NCBI RefSeq assembly: GCF_040750475.1
Contig: NZ_JABJVY010000002.1
Location: 62,001 to 126,000 of the forward strand
Reading direction: 5' to 3'
From: Amorphus sp040750475
Lineage (GTDB): Bacteria > Pseudomonadota > Alphaproteobacteria > Rhizobiales > Amorphaceae
Length of the DNA stretch: 64,000 nucleotides
In this document: piece after piece, positions 27,093 through 34,945 of the stretch
How positions within the stretch are numbered: the first letter of the stretch is position 1
Layout of the letters: each line of letters begins with the position of its first letter
Translations under genes and position numbers: made by a program
Notes under the pieces: generated by a model
Database searches by the model: none
Told to the model about the DNA's origin: nothing
Seen by the model: the letters and a program-made list of their open reading frames with translations, nothing else

Positions 27093-27332
27093 TTAACCAA
27101 CTGGCTTGTCTGAAGAGCCGCCGTCAGGCGGCTGTGCAGATTCCTGCCCTGGTGAGTTACTGCTGAGGTCCCAGACCGGCCGTGGAGTGCTCACTCCGGC
27201 CGTGCTGTGCTCGGGTAGGATCAGGTCCGAAGCGCGCTCTCCGATGATGACGCAGGGTGCCATGATGTTGCCGACGGGATCCGCGGCATGACGGAGGCGT
27301 CCGCAATCCGCAGGTTGTCAATGCCGCACATG
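27093..27332 (-). pseudogene. GMC oxidoreductase, C-terminal remnant
   Basis: The minus strand reads CGIDNLRIADASVMPRIPS in one frame and NIMAPCVIIGERASDLIL in the next, the FAD-domain C-terminus of choline dehydrogenase-like GMC enzymes. One base appears to be missing between the two stretches, where SGN is expected. The second frame ends at a TAA at 27093. Nothing of the other ~480 residues remains. Confidence 0.75.
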
Positions 27333-27345
27333 TGGAGCTGGGGGC

Positions 27346-27483
27346 GAGGCCGGCTGTCTCGCGGACGCGTTTCTGTCGGCCTCCGGCAAGAGCCCGCCCG
27401 AGGCCGACCAGCTCAACCGTGACATCAGAGAGCTTCGCGACGCGATCTACTCCGACATTTCCGACTGGAACCCTCCGGTCTGA
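27346..27483 (+). other. Possible C-terminal coding fragment of unknown family
   Basis: A plus-strand frame without its own start reads LADAFLSASGKSPPEADQLN followed by RDIRELRDAIYSDISDWNPP and a stop at 27481. The composition looks like real protein, but I do not recognise it. It lies between the GMC remnant and the SDR gene, in a region of decayed sequence. Confidence 0.3.
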
Positions 27484-27510
27484 GGTGTCACGGTTGACCA
27501 GGCGAGCTGC

Positions 27511-28290
27511 CTAGACCGTGGGAACGGTGCCGCCGTCGATCACGTATTCGGTGCCCGTGATGGACCCGGCGCGGTCGGAGGCGAGGAACGCGACCAGGTT
27601 CGCAACCTCGTCCGGCCGGGAAGGGCGGCCGATCGGAATGCCGCCCAGCGAGTCCATGATCACCTGCTTGCCGTGGTCGATGTCGGCGCCGGCCTCGCGC
27701 GCGATCCGTTGGGCCAGGTGCACCGACGCTTCCGTCTCGATCCAGCCCGGCGAGACGCGGACGACCCGTACCCCCTTGGGCCCAAGCTCTTTCGACAGGC
27801 TCTTGCTGTAGGTCGAAAGGGCGGCCTTGGCGGCGGCGTAGGCGGTGGTTGCGTCCGGCAACGGCAGTTCGCGCTGGATGGAGGTCACATGGATGACGAC
27901 GCCGTCGCCCTGTGCCACCATTCCCGGCACCAGCGCGCGGTCGAGCCTGACGGCCGGCATCAGGTTCAGATCGATCTCGCGCGTCCATTCCCCATCGTCG
28001 AGCGCGGCGTAGCCGCCGGCGGGCGCAGACGATCCGCCGAGCATGTGGATGATGATGTCGGTCCCGCCCAGCCGCTCGTTCACGGCGTCGGCAAGGTCGG
28101 TGCAGCCTTCCGGTGTGGTGAGGTCGGCGGCCACGAACATCGTTTCGGGAACCCCCGTCGGTCGCGATCGCGCCGTCGTCAGCACCGTCGCGCCGAGCTC
28201 GCGGAAGAGCACCACGGTAGCCGCGCCCGCACCGCGCGTTCCGGAGGTGACGAGGGCCCTCTTGCCCTCCAGCGTCAGGAACGTGCTCAT
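27511..28290 (-). CDS. Short-chain dehydrogenase/reductase (SDR)
   Basis: The protein has 259 residues. The NAD(P)-binding motif is TSGTRGAGAA, the NAG-equivalent is HMLGGSSAP, and the catalytic Ser and YxxxK are in VTSIQRELPLPDATTAYAAA then K. It ends with the usual SITGTEYVIDGGTVPTV. An oxidoreductase for an alcohol or ketone is expected; substrate unknown. It overlaps the upstream SnoaL-like gene by 4 bp and is divergent from a LysR gene, its probable regulator. Confidence 0.9.
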   Translation of the reverse strand: MSTFLTLEGKRALVTSGTRGAGAATVVLFRELGATVLTTARSRPTGVPETMFVAADLTTPEGCTDLADAVNERLGGTDIIIHMLGGSSAPAGGYAALDDGEWTREIDLNLMPAVRLDRALVPGMVAQGDGVVIHVTSIQRELPLPDATTAYAAAKAALSTYSKSLSKELGPKGVRVVRVSPGWIETEASVHLAQRIAREAGADIDHGKQVIMDSLGGIPIGRPSRPDEVANLVAFLASDRAGSITGTEYVIDGGTVPTV

Positions 28291-28610
28291 GCGGTGATCT
28301 CCAGCCGCGCGATCCAGTTGTGCTCAAGGCGGAAGGCGAAGGTCAGCACGGCCGGACTGCCGGGAAAGTTGCCGGTTACTCGCGCCCGCACGCGGTATTC
28401 CTCGCGCTCTTTCGTGCACTCGAGTGGTTCGGCAACGTGCTGATATTGGGCCTTGGCCGCCCGCCACCACGCTTCGATCGCCTGGCACCCGCGGTGCGTC
28501 TTGCCTTCGTCCCTGACAACGGCGTCGGTTCCGAAAGCCTGAAGCATCGCGTCAGCATCGTTGCGGCTGTCGGCATTGAAGTAGGTCTCGATCGGTTGGG
28601 GCAGGTTCAT
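28287..28610 (-). CDS. SnoaL/NTF2-like small protein
   Basis: The protein has 107 residues. ETYFNADSRNDADAMLQAFG followed by AVVRDEGKTHRGCQAIEAWW is typical of the SnoaL-like (NTF2 cone-fold) superfamily, often polyketide cyclases, isomerases or uncharacterised stress proteins. It is co-transcribed with the SDR (4-bp overlap). Confidence 0.82.
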   Translation of the reverse strand: MNLPQPIETYFNADSRNDADAMLQAFGTDAVVRDEGKTHRGCQAIEAWWRAAKAQYQHVAEPLECTKEREEYRVRARVTGNFPGSPAVLTFAFRLEHNWIARLEITA

Positions 28611-28638
28611 GCCAGAGCTTCCTGTCTCGTTTCACGCT

Positions 28639-28680
28639 GTCCACATCTAGTCGTGGACTGCCATCCCGATAATCGGGATG
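28639..28680. promoter_or_regulatory. Two inverted repeats in the SnoaL-LysR divergent region
   Basis: GTCCAC-N8-GTGGAC at 28639-28658 and CATCCCGAT-A-ATCGGGATG at 28662-28680 lie 20-60 bp before the LysR ATG and within 75 bp of the SnoaL-like gene. The second is a perfect 9-bp inverted repeat. They are candidate binding sites for the adjacent LysR protein. Confidence 0.55.
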
Positions 28681-28700
28681 ATGCGGAATGAGGTGTTGCG

Positions 28701-29618
28701 ATGAGCGGGATAATGTATCGGCCTGGGCTGAACGATCTGGAGGCGGTGCTGGCCATCGCTCGCAGAGGCTCATTCCGCGCGGCAGCCGTCGACCTCGGCA
28801 TGTCGACGACGGCGCTCAGCAACGCGATCGGAAAATTGGAGAAGGAGCTCGGCGTCCGCCTCTTCAATCGGACGACGCGCAGTGTCTCGCTGACCGACGC
28901 GGGCCGCCTGTTCGTCGATCAAATTGGGCCGCCCCTTCAGGATATCCGCGATGCGATGAACGGGGTGCGGTCGCAGCAGGCGATGCCGTCTGGAACGCTC
29001 CGCATCAACACGTTCGCCACGGCGGCGCGCGAGATCCTGTCGCCGCTGGTGTTCGAGTTCCTCCGCCGACATCCCCAGGTGCATGTCGATCTCGTCACGG
29101 AAGGGCGGCTGGTCGACATCGTGGCCGAGGGCTTCGACCTGGGCGTTCGGTCCGCCGATCTGGTTCCGACCGACATGATCGCGATCCCGCTAGGCCGGCC
29201 ACAGCGCTACGCCGTGGTCGGCTCGCCGGGCTATTTCGACGTTCACGACAGGCCGCGCGTTCCGCCCGACCTCCTCAGCCACAAATGCATCCGCGTCCGG
29301 CTGCCGAACGGAGCCCTCTACCGGTGGGCGTTCAGGAAAGGCGATCAGAGCGCTCAGATCGACGTCGACGGGCCGATCACCCTGGACGAGGCGAGCCTGG
29401 CGCGGACCGCGGTTTTGGGAGGCATCGGCCTCGGCTTTTTCATCGAGGCGAACGTCCGGGCGGAGATCGAGGCGGGAACCCTGATCCGGGTGCTGGAGGA
29501 CTGGACGCCACCGCTCGCGCCGCTCGCCCTCTACTATCCGGGGCGGCGCAATCCGTCCGCCGCCCTCAAGACCTTCATCGGCATGGCGCGGAGCTTCGGC
29601 CAGAAAGCGGCATCCTGA
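28701..29618 (+). CDS. LysR-family regulator
   Basis: The protein has 305 residues. A LysR helix-turn-helix (LNDLEAVLAIARRGSFRAAA, LGMSTTALSNAIGKLEKELG) is followed by an effector domain with GTLRINTFATAAREILSPLV. It is divergent from the SDR operon and presumably regulates it and itself. Confidence 0.9.
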   Translation: MSGIMYRPGLNDLEAVLAIARRGSFRAAAVDLGMSTTALSNAIGKLEKELGVRLFNRTTRSVSLTDAGRLFVDQIGPPLQDIRDAMNGVRSQQAMPSGTLRINTFATAAREILSPLVFEFLRRHPQVHVDLVTEGRLVDIVAEGFDLGVRSADLVPTDMIAIPLGRPQRYAVVGSPGYFDVHDRPRVPPDLLSHKCIRVRLPNGALYRWAFRKGDQSAQIDVDGPITLDEASLARTAVLGGIGLGFFIEANVRAEIEAGTLIRVLEDWTPPLAPLALYYPGRRNPSAALKTFIGMARSFGQKAAS

Positions 29619-29714
29619 TTGGGTCGCAGATGGCCGCGACAGGCCTGTCTTCCGCAATGTGCTAGCGGCGTCCTTCGTGCGATGAAGCTGCCCGAATTGA
29701 GCCGATCCGGGCAC

Positions 29715-29953
29715 CTAGGGTCAGGACCTATAGATCTGCAGGCCATGGCGCCTGAAACGGCAAAGAGATGCCAGGAGAGCCGCTCGGACGGGGCCTTTCC
29801 CCCGTCCGAGCGGCTCGACGACGCAGCAAGCTCCGATCGGCTCGTCCGCATTCGGCACCTGCCGAACGCGGGCCGATCGGTGCATTCGACCAAATCGCCT
29901 CCACCCATGACCTCCGGATTCATGACCTCCGGATTTATGGGTCCTGACCCTAG
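29715..29953. mobile_element. MITE-like element, copy 1 (239 bp)
   Basis: Terminal inverted repeats CTAGGGTCAGGACC...GGTCCTGACCCTAG bound a non-coding core. The core shares CGCCTGAAA-GGCAAAGAGATGCCAG, an internal GC-rich hairpin and ACCAAATCGCCTCC with the element at 53494. The repeats resemble ends of IS5-type elements, so it is probably a non-autonomous derivative. No transposase is encoded. Confidence 0.75.
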
Positions 29954-29961
29954 CCTTTGTT

Positions 29962-29997
29962 GAGCATGTCCCGTTCAAGTCGACCCGATTTGAACCT
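29962..29997 (+). repeat. Dispersed repeat GAGCATGTCCCGTTCAA, copy 1
   Basis: The sequence GAGCATGTCCCGTTCAAGT followed by CGATTTGAAC recurs near 53785 and, inverted, near 59586. It contains an inverted TTCAA...TTGAA core. It lies just beyond the MITE-like element in two of the three places. Confidence 0.55.
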
Positions 29998-30073
29998 AAA
30001 GACGTGCGCTCGCTATCGTCGTATTTGCCCCATGTCTCACCGCTCAGATTGAAGCATCTGAGCGGGAACTGCT

Positions 30074-32059
30074 CTACGACGCGATCTTGCCGCCACCCTG
30101 TCGGGTGATGACGACCACTGAGGGTCGCACCGGCATGGCGTCGTCGAAGTCGGGCCAGCGGGTCGACAGGTCCTCGTAGTAGGAGGGGCGGCCGAAGCCG
30201 TCCCAATCGTCGCCGCCGTCGGCGGGATGCTGCACCGCGACGAACATCGTTTCCATGTCCTCGAGCACCAGCGGACCGCACATTTCCGCACCCACCGGTA
30301 CGCGGAAGAACAGCTTGGAGGTGGCGCGAGCGTCGCCGTCGGTATCGACCGCCCAGATGCCGTCGGTGCGGCCGGTCGCGCCCGGGGAGTTGCCGTCGGT
30401 CGCCACCCAGAGCCGGCCGGCGGCATCCACGTGGCAGTTGTCCGGCATGCCGAACCAGCCGTTCTTGGAGGTTTCGGTGGAGAACGACGCGCCCACCTCG
30501 GCGACGGACGGGTCGCCGCACTTGAGCAGGATCTCCCAGGTGCCGTTGGTGGCGGCGAAGTCGCCATCGGCCTCGGCGATCTCGACGATGTGGCCGAAGG
30601 CGTTCTTGGCCCGCGGGTTGGCCGCGTTCAGCTGCTCGTCGGTGCGCTTGGTGTTGTTGGTCAGCATCACGTAGACGCGGCCGTTGGTGGCGTTGGGCTG
30701 GATGTCCTCCGGACGGTCCATCTTGGTGGCGCCGAGCAGGTCGGCGGCGCCGCGGGTTTCGATCAGCACGTCGGCCTGGCTTTCAAAGCCGTTGTCCGCG
30801 GTGAGGGGGCCTTCGCCGAAGGTCAGCGGCAGCCACGCCATCGTGCCGTCCGCGTCGAAGCGGGCAACGTAGAGCGTGCCCTCGTCGAGCAGGTCCATGT
30901 TCGCGGCACGGTCATCCGGGTCGAACGTGCCCGCGGTGACGAACTTGTAGACGTAGTCGAAGCGCTCATCGTCGCCGAGATAGAACACGACCTGGCCGTT
31001 GGGCGCGACGATGCTTTCCGCGCCCTCGTGCTTGAAGCGCCCAAGCGCCGTGCGCTTCTTCGGCGTCGAGCTCTGATCCTGGACGTCGACCTCGACGACC
31101 CAGCCGAACCGGTTCGGCTCGTTCGGCTCCTTGGAGACGTCGTACCGGTCGTAGAAGTTGCCCCATTCGTAGGCGCCGTCTGGCACGCCGTAGCGTTTGT
31201 AGTTCGCCGCCTCCGGGTGACCTTCCGGAAGTTCGCCCAGGAAGTAGCCGTGGAAGTTCTCCTCGGCCATGACGTAGGTGCCCCAGGGCGTCACGCCGCC
31301 AGCGCAGTTGTTGAGTGTGCCGATGACGGCGCGGCCGGTGGCGTCCGCCTGCGTCTTCAGCCGGTCGTGCCCGGCGGCGGGCCCGGTCAGCTCCATTTCG
31401 GTCGTGGCGGTGATGCGGCGGTTGAGCGCGCCGTCCTTCACCACCTGCCACTTGCCGTTCTGCTTGCGGATCTCGACGATCGTGCCGCCGTGGGCCGCCA
31501 TTTCGATGTCCACGCGGTTCCGGTCGGCCGGGGCCACCTTCGCCTTGCCGTCGACGATGGTGACGATCTCCGGGAACATCAGGTGTTCGTTGGTGTACTC
31601 GTGGTTCACCACGAGCAATCCGTGCTGATGGGAGCCGTCGAACGGCACGAAGCCGACATAGTCGTTGTTGTAACCGAACTGGCGGCGCTGCTTCTCCGCG
31701 CTCTGCGCGTTCGGATCAAACTCCGGCGCGTCGGCGAACAGCGGGTCGCCCCAGCGCAGCAGAATGTCCGCGTCGTACCCCGGCGCGACATGATGGGTCT
31801 CGTCGACCCCGGCTTCAATCTCCTCGAAGGAGAAGCGGGAACCGGACTGGGCCGCAGCCTTGTTCGCGGTCAAAAGGGCGGTCGAGCCGACCGTCGCGGC
31901 GATCGCGGAGATCGCGAGAGAGCCCTGCAGGAAGCCACGACGCGAAAAGCGGGCGGCTATGACCTCGCCCATGGTCGGGTTCGTGGTGGGGTTCAGGCCT
32001 TCGCCTTCCGCCTCTTCCAACAGGCTGGTCTTGAAGCCCGTGAACTCTGTGTCGGACAT
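30074..32059 (-). CDS. phoX: PhoX-family alkaline phosphatase (DUF839), Tat-exported
   Basis: The protein has 661 residues. A twin-arginine signal (SRRGFLQGSLAISAIAATVG) near residue 38 is followed by the PhoX domain: GYNNDYVGFVPFDG, LLVVNHEYTNEHLMFP, GTLNNCAGGVTPWGTYVMAE, WVVEVDVQD and a beta-propeller ending DNCHVDAAGRLWVATDG. PhoX enzymes are Ca/Fe-dependent phosphomonoesterases of the periplasm, unlike zinc-dependent PhoA. The ATG at 32059 has AGGAG. No Pho box was seen upstream, but a Zur-like palindrome lies 135 bp before the start. Confidence 0.92.
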   Translation of the reverse strand: MSDTEFTGFKTSLLEEAEGEGLNPTTNPTMGEVIAARFSRRGFLQGSLAISAIAATVGSTALLTANKAAAQSGSRFSFEEIEAGVDETHHVAPGYDADILLRWGDPLFADAPEFDPNAQSAEKQRRQFGYNNDYVGFVPFDGSHQHGLLVVNHEYTNEHLMFPEIVTIVDGKAKVAPADRNRVDIEMAAHGGTIVEIRKQNGKWQVVKDGALNRRITATTEMELTGPAAGHDRLKTQADATGRAVIGTLNNCAGGVTPWGTYVMAEENFHGYFLGELPEGHPEAANYKRYGVPDGAYEWGNFYDRYDVSKEPNEPNRFGWVVEVDVQDQSSTPKKRTALGRFKHEGAESIVAPNGQVVFYLGDDERFDYVYKFVTAGTFDPDDRAANMDLLDEGTLYVARFDADGTMAWLPLTFGEGPLTADNGFESQADVLIETRGAADLLGATKMDRPEDIQPNATNGRVYVMLTNNTKRTDEQLNAANPRAKNAFGHIVEIAEADGDFAATNGTWEILLKCGDPSVAEVGASFSTETSKNGWFGMPDNCHVDAAGRLWVATDGNSPGATGRTDGIWAVDTDGDARATSKLFFRVPVGAEMCGPLVLEDMETMFVAVQHPADGGDDWDGFGRPSYYEDLSTRWPDFDDAMPVRPSVVVITRQGGGKIAS

Positions 32060-32193
32060 AGCTTCTCCTTCTGCGCCGACGCCGCCGGCACACTGGCAAG
32101 ATCTGGCTTGGAACTGGCAGCGCCCAGGCTTGGGACCGGTCCTGATCGCCCGTCGGATCAAACGGCCGGGTAGGCGCTCCGCTTGAAATTAGT

Positions 32194-32207
32194 AATGTTA
32201 TAATATT
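32194..32207. promoter_or_regulatory. Zur-like operator upstream of phoX
   Basis: AATGTTATAATATT is a near-palindrome centred on TTATAA, like alphaproteobacterial Zur boxes. It lies 135 bp from the phoX ATG and about 250 bp from the GTPase operon's own box, so phoX is the more likely target. The assignment rests on resemblance to the other two boxes in this window. Confidence 0.55.
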
Positions 32208-32440
32208 TCGATCAGATGACGGGCGTGTGCCGGCGGTTGGTTCGCTCGCCGTCGTGGCGGTGAGATCCGGGATCCTCTCCGGCGTGGGTCATGTCCCGTC
32301 CACGCTGACCCGCTCCAACCGAAAAGAACCGGCTCGGGTGCTCGAATCCCGCGCGATATTGGTCGCGCAGGGAGCCAGTTGGCCGGAAATGGCGCTGGTC
32401 ATCTATGCCTTGCCAGCGGCGGCAAGGATTGATAGTGAAT

Positions 32441-32458
32441 GTTATGTTATAACGTTAC
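32441..32458. promoter_or_regulatory. Zur operator of the zinc operon
   Basis: GTTATGTTATAACGTTAC is an 18-bp near-palindrome around TTATAA ending 8 bp before the ATG of the COG0523 GTPase gene. Binding of zinc-loaded Zur here would block transcription of the whole downstream zinc-uptake operon, which includes zur itself. Confidence 0.8.
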
Positions 32459-32466
32459 GTATCAAG

Positions 32467-33693
32467 ATGGCCCGCATGACCAATCCCCGCCTTCCCGTGA
32501 CCGTCCTCTCCGGCTTTCTCGGAGCCGGAAAGACCACGCTCCTCAATCACATCCTGAACAACCGCGAGGGCCGCCGCGTCGCCGTGATCGTCAACGACAT
32601 GAGCGAGGTGAACATCGATGCCGACCTCGTGCGTGGCGGCGGGGCCGACCTATCGCGGACCGACGAGCGGCTCGTTGAGATGACCAACGGCTGCATCTGC
32701 TGCACGCTGCGCGAAGATCTCCTGACCGAGGTGCGGCGGCTCGCGGACGACGGCCGGTTCGACTACCTGCTCATCGAAGGGACGGGCATCGCCGAGCCGC
32801 TGCCGGTGGCAGCCACCTTCGAGTTCCGCGACGAAGACGGGCAGTCGCTGTCCGACATCGCGCGCCTCGACACCATGGTCACCGTGGTCGATGCGGCGAA
32901 CCTGCTCAGCGACTATGCAAGCCACGACTTCCTGCGCGACCGCGGCGAGACGGCGGGGGACGGAGACGAGCGCTCGATCGTCGACCTGCTGGTCGATCAG
33001 ATCGAATTCGCCGACGTTGTTGTCGCCAACAAGATCTCCGAGCTGAACGCCGGTCAACGCAGGGCCGTGCGGGCGGTGATCAAGGCGCTCAACGCGGATG
33101 CGCGGCTGATCGAGACCGACTTTGCGCGCGTGCCGCTTTCCGACGTGCTCGACACCGGGCGGTTCGATTTCGAGCGCGCCCATGAGCATCCGCTGTGGTT
33201 CAAGGAGCTTTACGGCTTTGCCGATCACACACCGGAGACGGAAGAGTACGGCGTCTCCAGCTTCGTCTACCGGGCGCGCCGGCCCTTCCATCCTCAGAAA
33301 TTCGCGGCGTTCACCAGCCAATTCTGGCCTGGGCTGATCCGAGCCAAGGGGCTGTTCTGGCTCGCGACCCGACCGGAATGGGTGGCCGACTTCAGCCTGG
33401 CGGGGGCGATCGTCCGCACCGAGGCCATGGGCTTCTGGTGGGCCGCGGTGCCCAAGGAGCGCTGGCCGGATCACCCGGACTGGCGCGCGATGCTGAAACA
33501 GCACTGGGTGCCGGTCTGGGGCGATCGGCGCCAGGAGCTGGTTTTCATCGGCAACGCGATGGACGAGGCGGCGATCCGCGCCGCGCTTGACGACTGCCTC
33601 GTCGACGTGCCTGAGGGCGATCGCTTCGACGCGGCAACCTACCGCAATTTGCCCGATCCCTTCCCGGCATGGAGGCGGGCCGATGCGGCATGA
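32467..33693 (+). CDS. zigA: COG0523 (CobW/ZigA) family zinc-associated GTPase
   Basis: The protein has 408 residues. Features are Walker A GFLGAGKTT, the metal-binding C-x-C-C motif in TNGCICCTLREDL, EGTGIAEPLPVA, an NKIS guanine motif and the C-terminal VSSFVYRARRPFHPQKFAAF typical of ZigA/YciC proteins. These are zinc metallochaperones made under zinc starvation. The start ATG (32467; a second at 32476) sits directly behind a Zur box. It overlaps the DUF1826 gene by 11 bp. Confidence 0.92.
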   Translation: MARMTNPRLPVTVLSGFLGAGKTTLLNHILNNREGRRVAVIVNDMSEVNIDADLVRGGGADLSRTDERLVEMTNGCICCTLREDLLTEVRRLADDGRFDYLLIEGTGIAEPLPVAATFEFRDEDGQSLSDIARLDTMVTVVDAANLLSDYASHDFLRDRGETAGDGDERSIVDLLVDQIEFADVVVANKISELNAGQRRAVRAVIKALNADARLIETDFARVPLSDVLDTGRFDFERAHEHPLWFKELYGFADHTPETEEYGVSSFVYRARRPFHPQKFAAFTSQFWPGLIRAKGLFWLATRPEWVADFSLAGAIVRTEAMGFWWAAVPKERWPDHPDWRAMLKQHWVPVWGDRRQELVFIGNAMDEAAIRAALDDCLVDVPEGDRFDAATYRNLPDPFPAWRRADAA

Positions 33694-34378
33694 AGCGTTC
33701 CGGTCCAGCGCCATCCCGGGCCCATCCGGTCCGGACCGGATCACAAACAGCCTCGACAAGGCCGGACCGATTGCGGTTTTCGGACGCGCGCTCGATCCGG
33801 TGATCGCACGAGCGATCGACGACTTGCCGCTCGACCTTTTCCCCTCGCTGCGCACCGAGGGCGACGTTGCCGAGATCGATACGGCGTTGCGGTCGGCGTT
33901 GGCTGACCTGCGTCGATTGCAGTCCTGGCTTGAGGTCTGGCTGCGCGACGACATTGCGTTTCTGGCCCGCCTTTATTCCGAACTGACCGGTGCCTCGACG
34001 CTTGCTCTGCGGCTCGAGCCCGTCACCGACGATGCGTGCCGCCGGTTCCACGCCGACAACGTGACCTATCGACTGATCACGACCTATCGCGGTCCGGGCA
34101 CCGAATGGGTCTCCCCGCGCGATGCCTATCTCGTGGAGGACGGCGAACTCTCCGATGTGTCCGCCCGCCGGCAGCTCCAGCGCGGCTGGGTCGGTGTCTT
34201 GCGCGGCACCAAGAGTGCCGGATCCGATGCGCCGGCGTTGCTGCATCGCTCGCCGCCGGTACGCAGTCGCGAGGCGGCCCGCCTGTTCCTGGCGATCGAC
34301 GATGCCCGCGATTGGCCAGGCGGGCAGCCGAAGCCGGCCCCTTCGGTTCGTCGTCACGAGCCCCGCCATGGGCGCTAG
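33683..34378 (+). CDS. DUF1826 family protein
   Basis: The protein has 231 residues. The central segment RRFHADNVTYRLITTYRGPG then TEWV is characteristic of DUF1826 proteins, which are regularly found beside COG0523 GTPases in zinc-regulated operons. The H-x-D pattern resembles 2-oxoglutarate oxygenase metal ligands, but activity is unknown. The ATG has GGAGG at 33671 and overlaps the GTPase gene. Confidence 0.85.
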   Translation: MRHEAFRSSAIPGPSGPDRITNSLDKAGPIAVFGRALDPVIARAIDDLPLDLFPSLRTEGDVAEIDTALRSALADLRRLQSWLEVWLRDDIAFLARLYSELTGASTLALRLEPVTDDACRRFHADNVTYRLITTYRGPGTEWVSPRDAYLVEDGELSDVSARRQLQRGWVGVLRGTKSAGSDAPALLHRSPPVRSREAARLFLAIDDARDWPGGQPKPAPSVRRHEPRHGR

Positions 34379-34409
34379 GAGGGGGCGGCCGCCCGCGCGG
34401 GCGGAGGCT

Positions 34410-34832
34410 ATGGGGATGGGCGGACTACGGCAGGACGTGCTGGCGCTTCTGAGGGATGAAGCGCGTCTATTAACTGCCTACCAGCTCTTGCGCCGGCTCC
34501 GCGTCGAGCTTGGCCGGCCGATCGCTCCGACGTCGATCTATCGCTGTCTCTACGACCTGATCCACCAGGGGCTGGTGACGCGCGTGGAATCCCTCAACGC
34601 CTACGTGGCGACCGGGGAGCAGGCGTCCCCCGGCGCCAAGTTTCTCCTCATCTGCCAGGGCTGCGGCGAGACGATCTCCCTGATCGACGGTGAGGTGACG
34701 GCGCGTCTTGAAACGGACGCGGACCGGGTCGGGTTCGCGATCGACCGCTCCGTCCTCGAACTCCTCGGCACCTGCCAGACCTGCCAAGCGGCGAGCCAGA
34801 CAGGCACCGCAAGACAGGAGGCGCGGACATGA
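34410..34832 (+). CDS. zur: Zinc uptake regulator Zur (Fur family), atypical
   Basis: The protein has 140 residues. A Fur-type winged helix (QLLRRLRVELGRPIAPTSIY then RCLYDLIHQGLV) is followed by a dimerisation domain with two structural C-x2-C pairs at residues 82/85 and 122/125. The histidine-rich regulatory site seen in most Zur proteins between NAYVA and the first C-x2-C is replaced by TGEQASPGAK, and only one histidine occurs in the whole chain. Placement in the zinc operon supports Zur function. ATGs at 34410 and 34416 follow GGAGG. Its stop overlaps the next small gene by 4 bp. Confidence 0.87.
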   Translation: MGMGGLRQDVLALLRDEARLLTAYQLLRRLRVELGRPIAPTSIYRCLYDLIHQGLVTRVESLNAYVATGEQASPGAKFLLICQGCGETISLIDGEVTARLETDADRVGFAIDRSVLELLGTCQTCQAASQTGTARQEART

Positions 34833-34945
34833 AAGGACAGTCCACGCTGCGTGCGTCCGCCGGCGACCGGCTCGTCCTGGCGTTCCTGTTGAGCGCGGTC
34901 ATCTGGCTCGGTGTGGCCTGGGCACTCGGGTGGATCGCGCTATGA
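34829..34945 (+). CDS. 38-aa single-span membrane peptide between zur and znuC
   Basis: The ATG overlaps the zur stop (ATGA) and the stop overlaps the znuC start (ATGA), so the peptide is locked into the operon by translational coupling on both sides. It begins MKGQSTLRASAGDRL and continues into one hydrophobic helix, LVLAFLLSAVIWLGVAWALG. An AGGAGGCG site precedes it. I do not recognise the family. A role as a small subunit or regulator of the zinc importer is inferred. Confidence 0.75.
   Translation: MKGQSTLRASAGDRLVLAFLLSAVIWLGVAWALGWIAL

Noticed and set aside
30227..32173. 648-codon open frame opposite phoX
   Set aside because: Valine- and arginine-rich shadow frame; phoX has a Tat signal and full family match on the other strand.
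32060..32466. Pho box expected upstream of phoX
   Set aside because: No pair of CTGTCAT-like repeats was found; the only conspicuous motifs are Zur-like.
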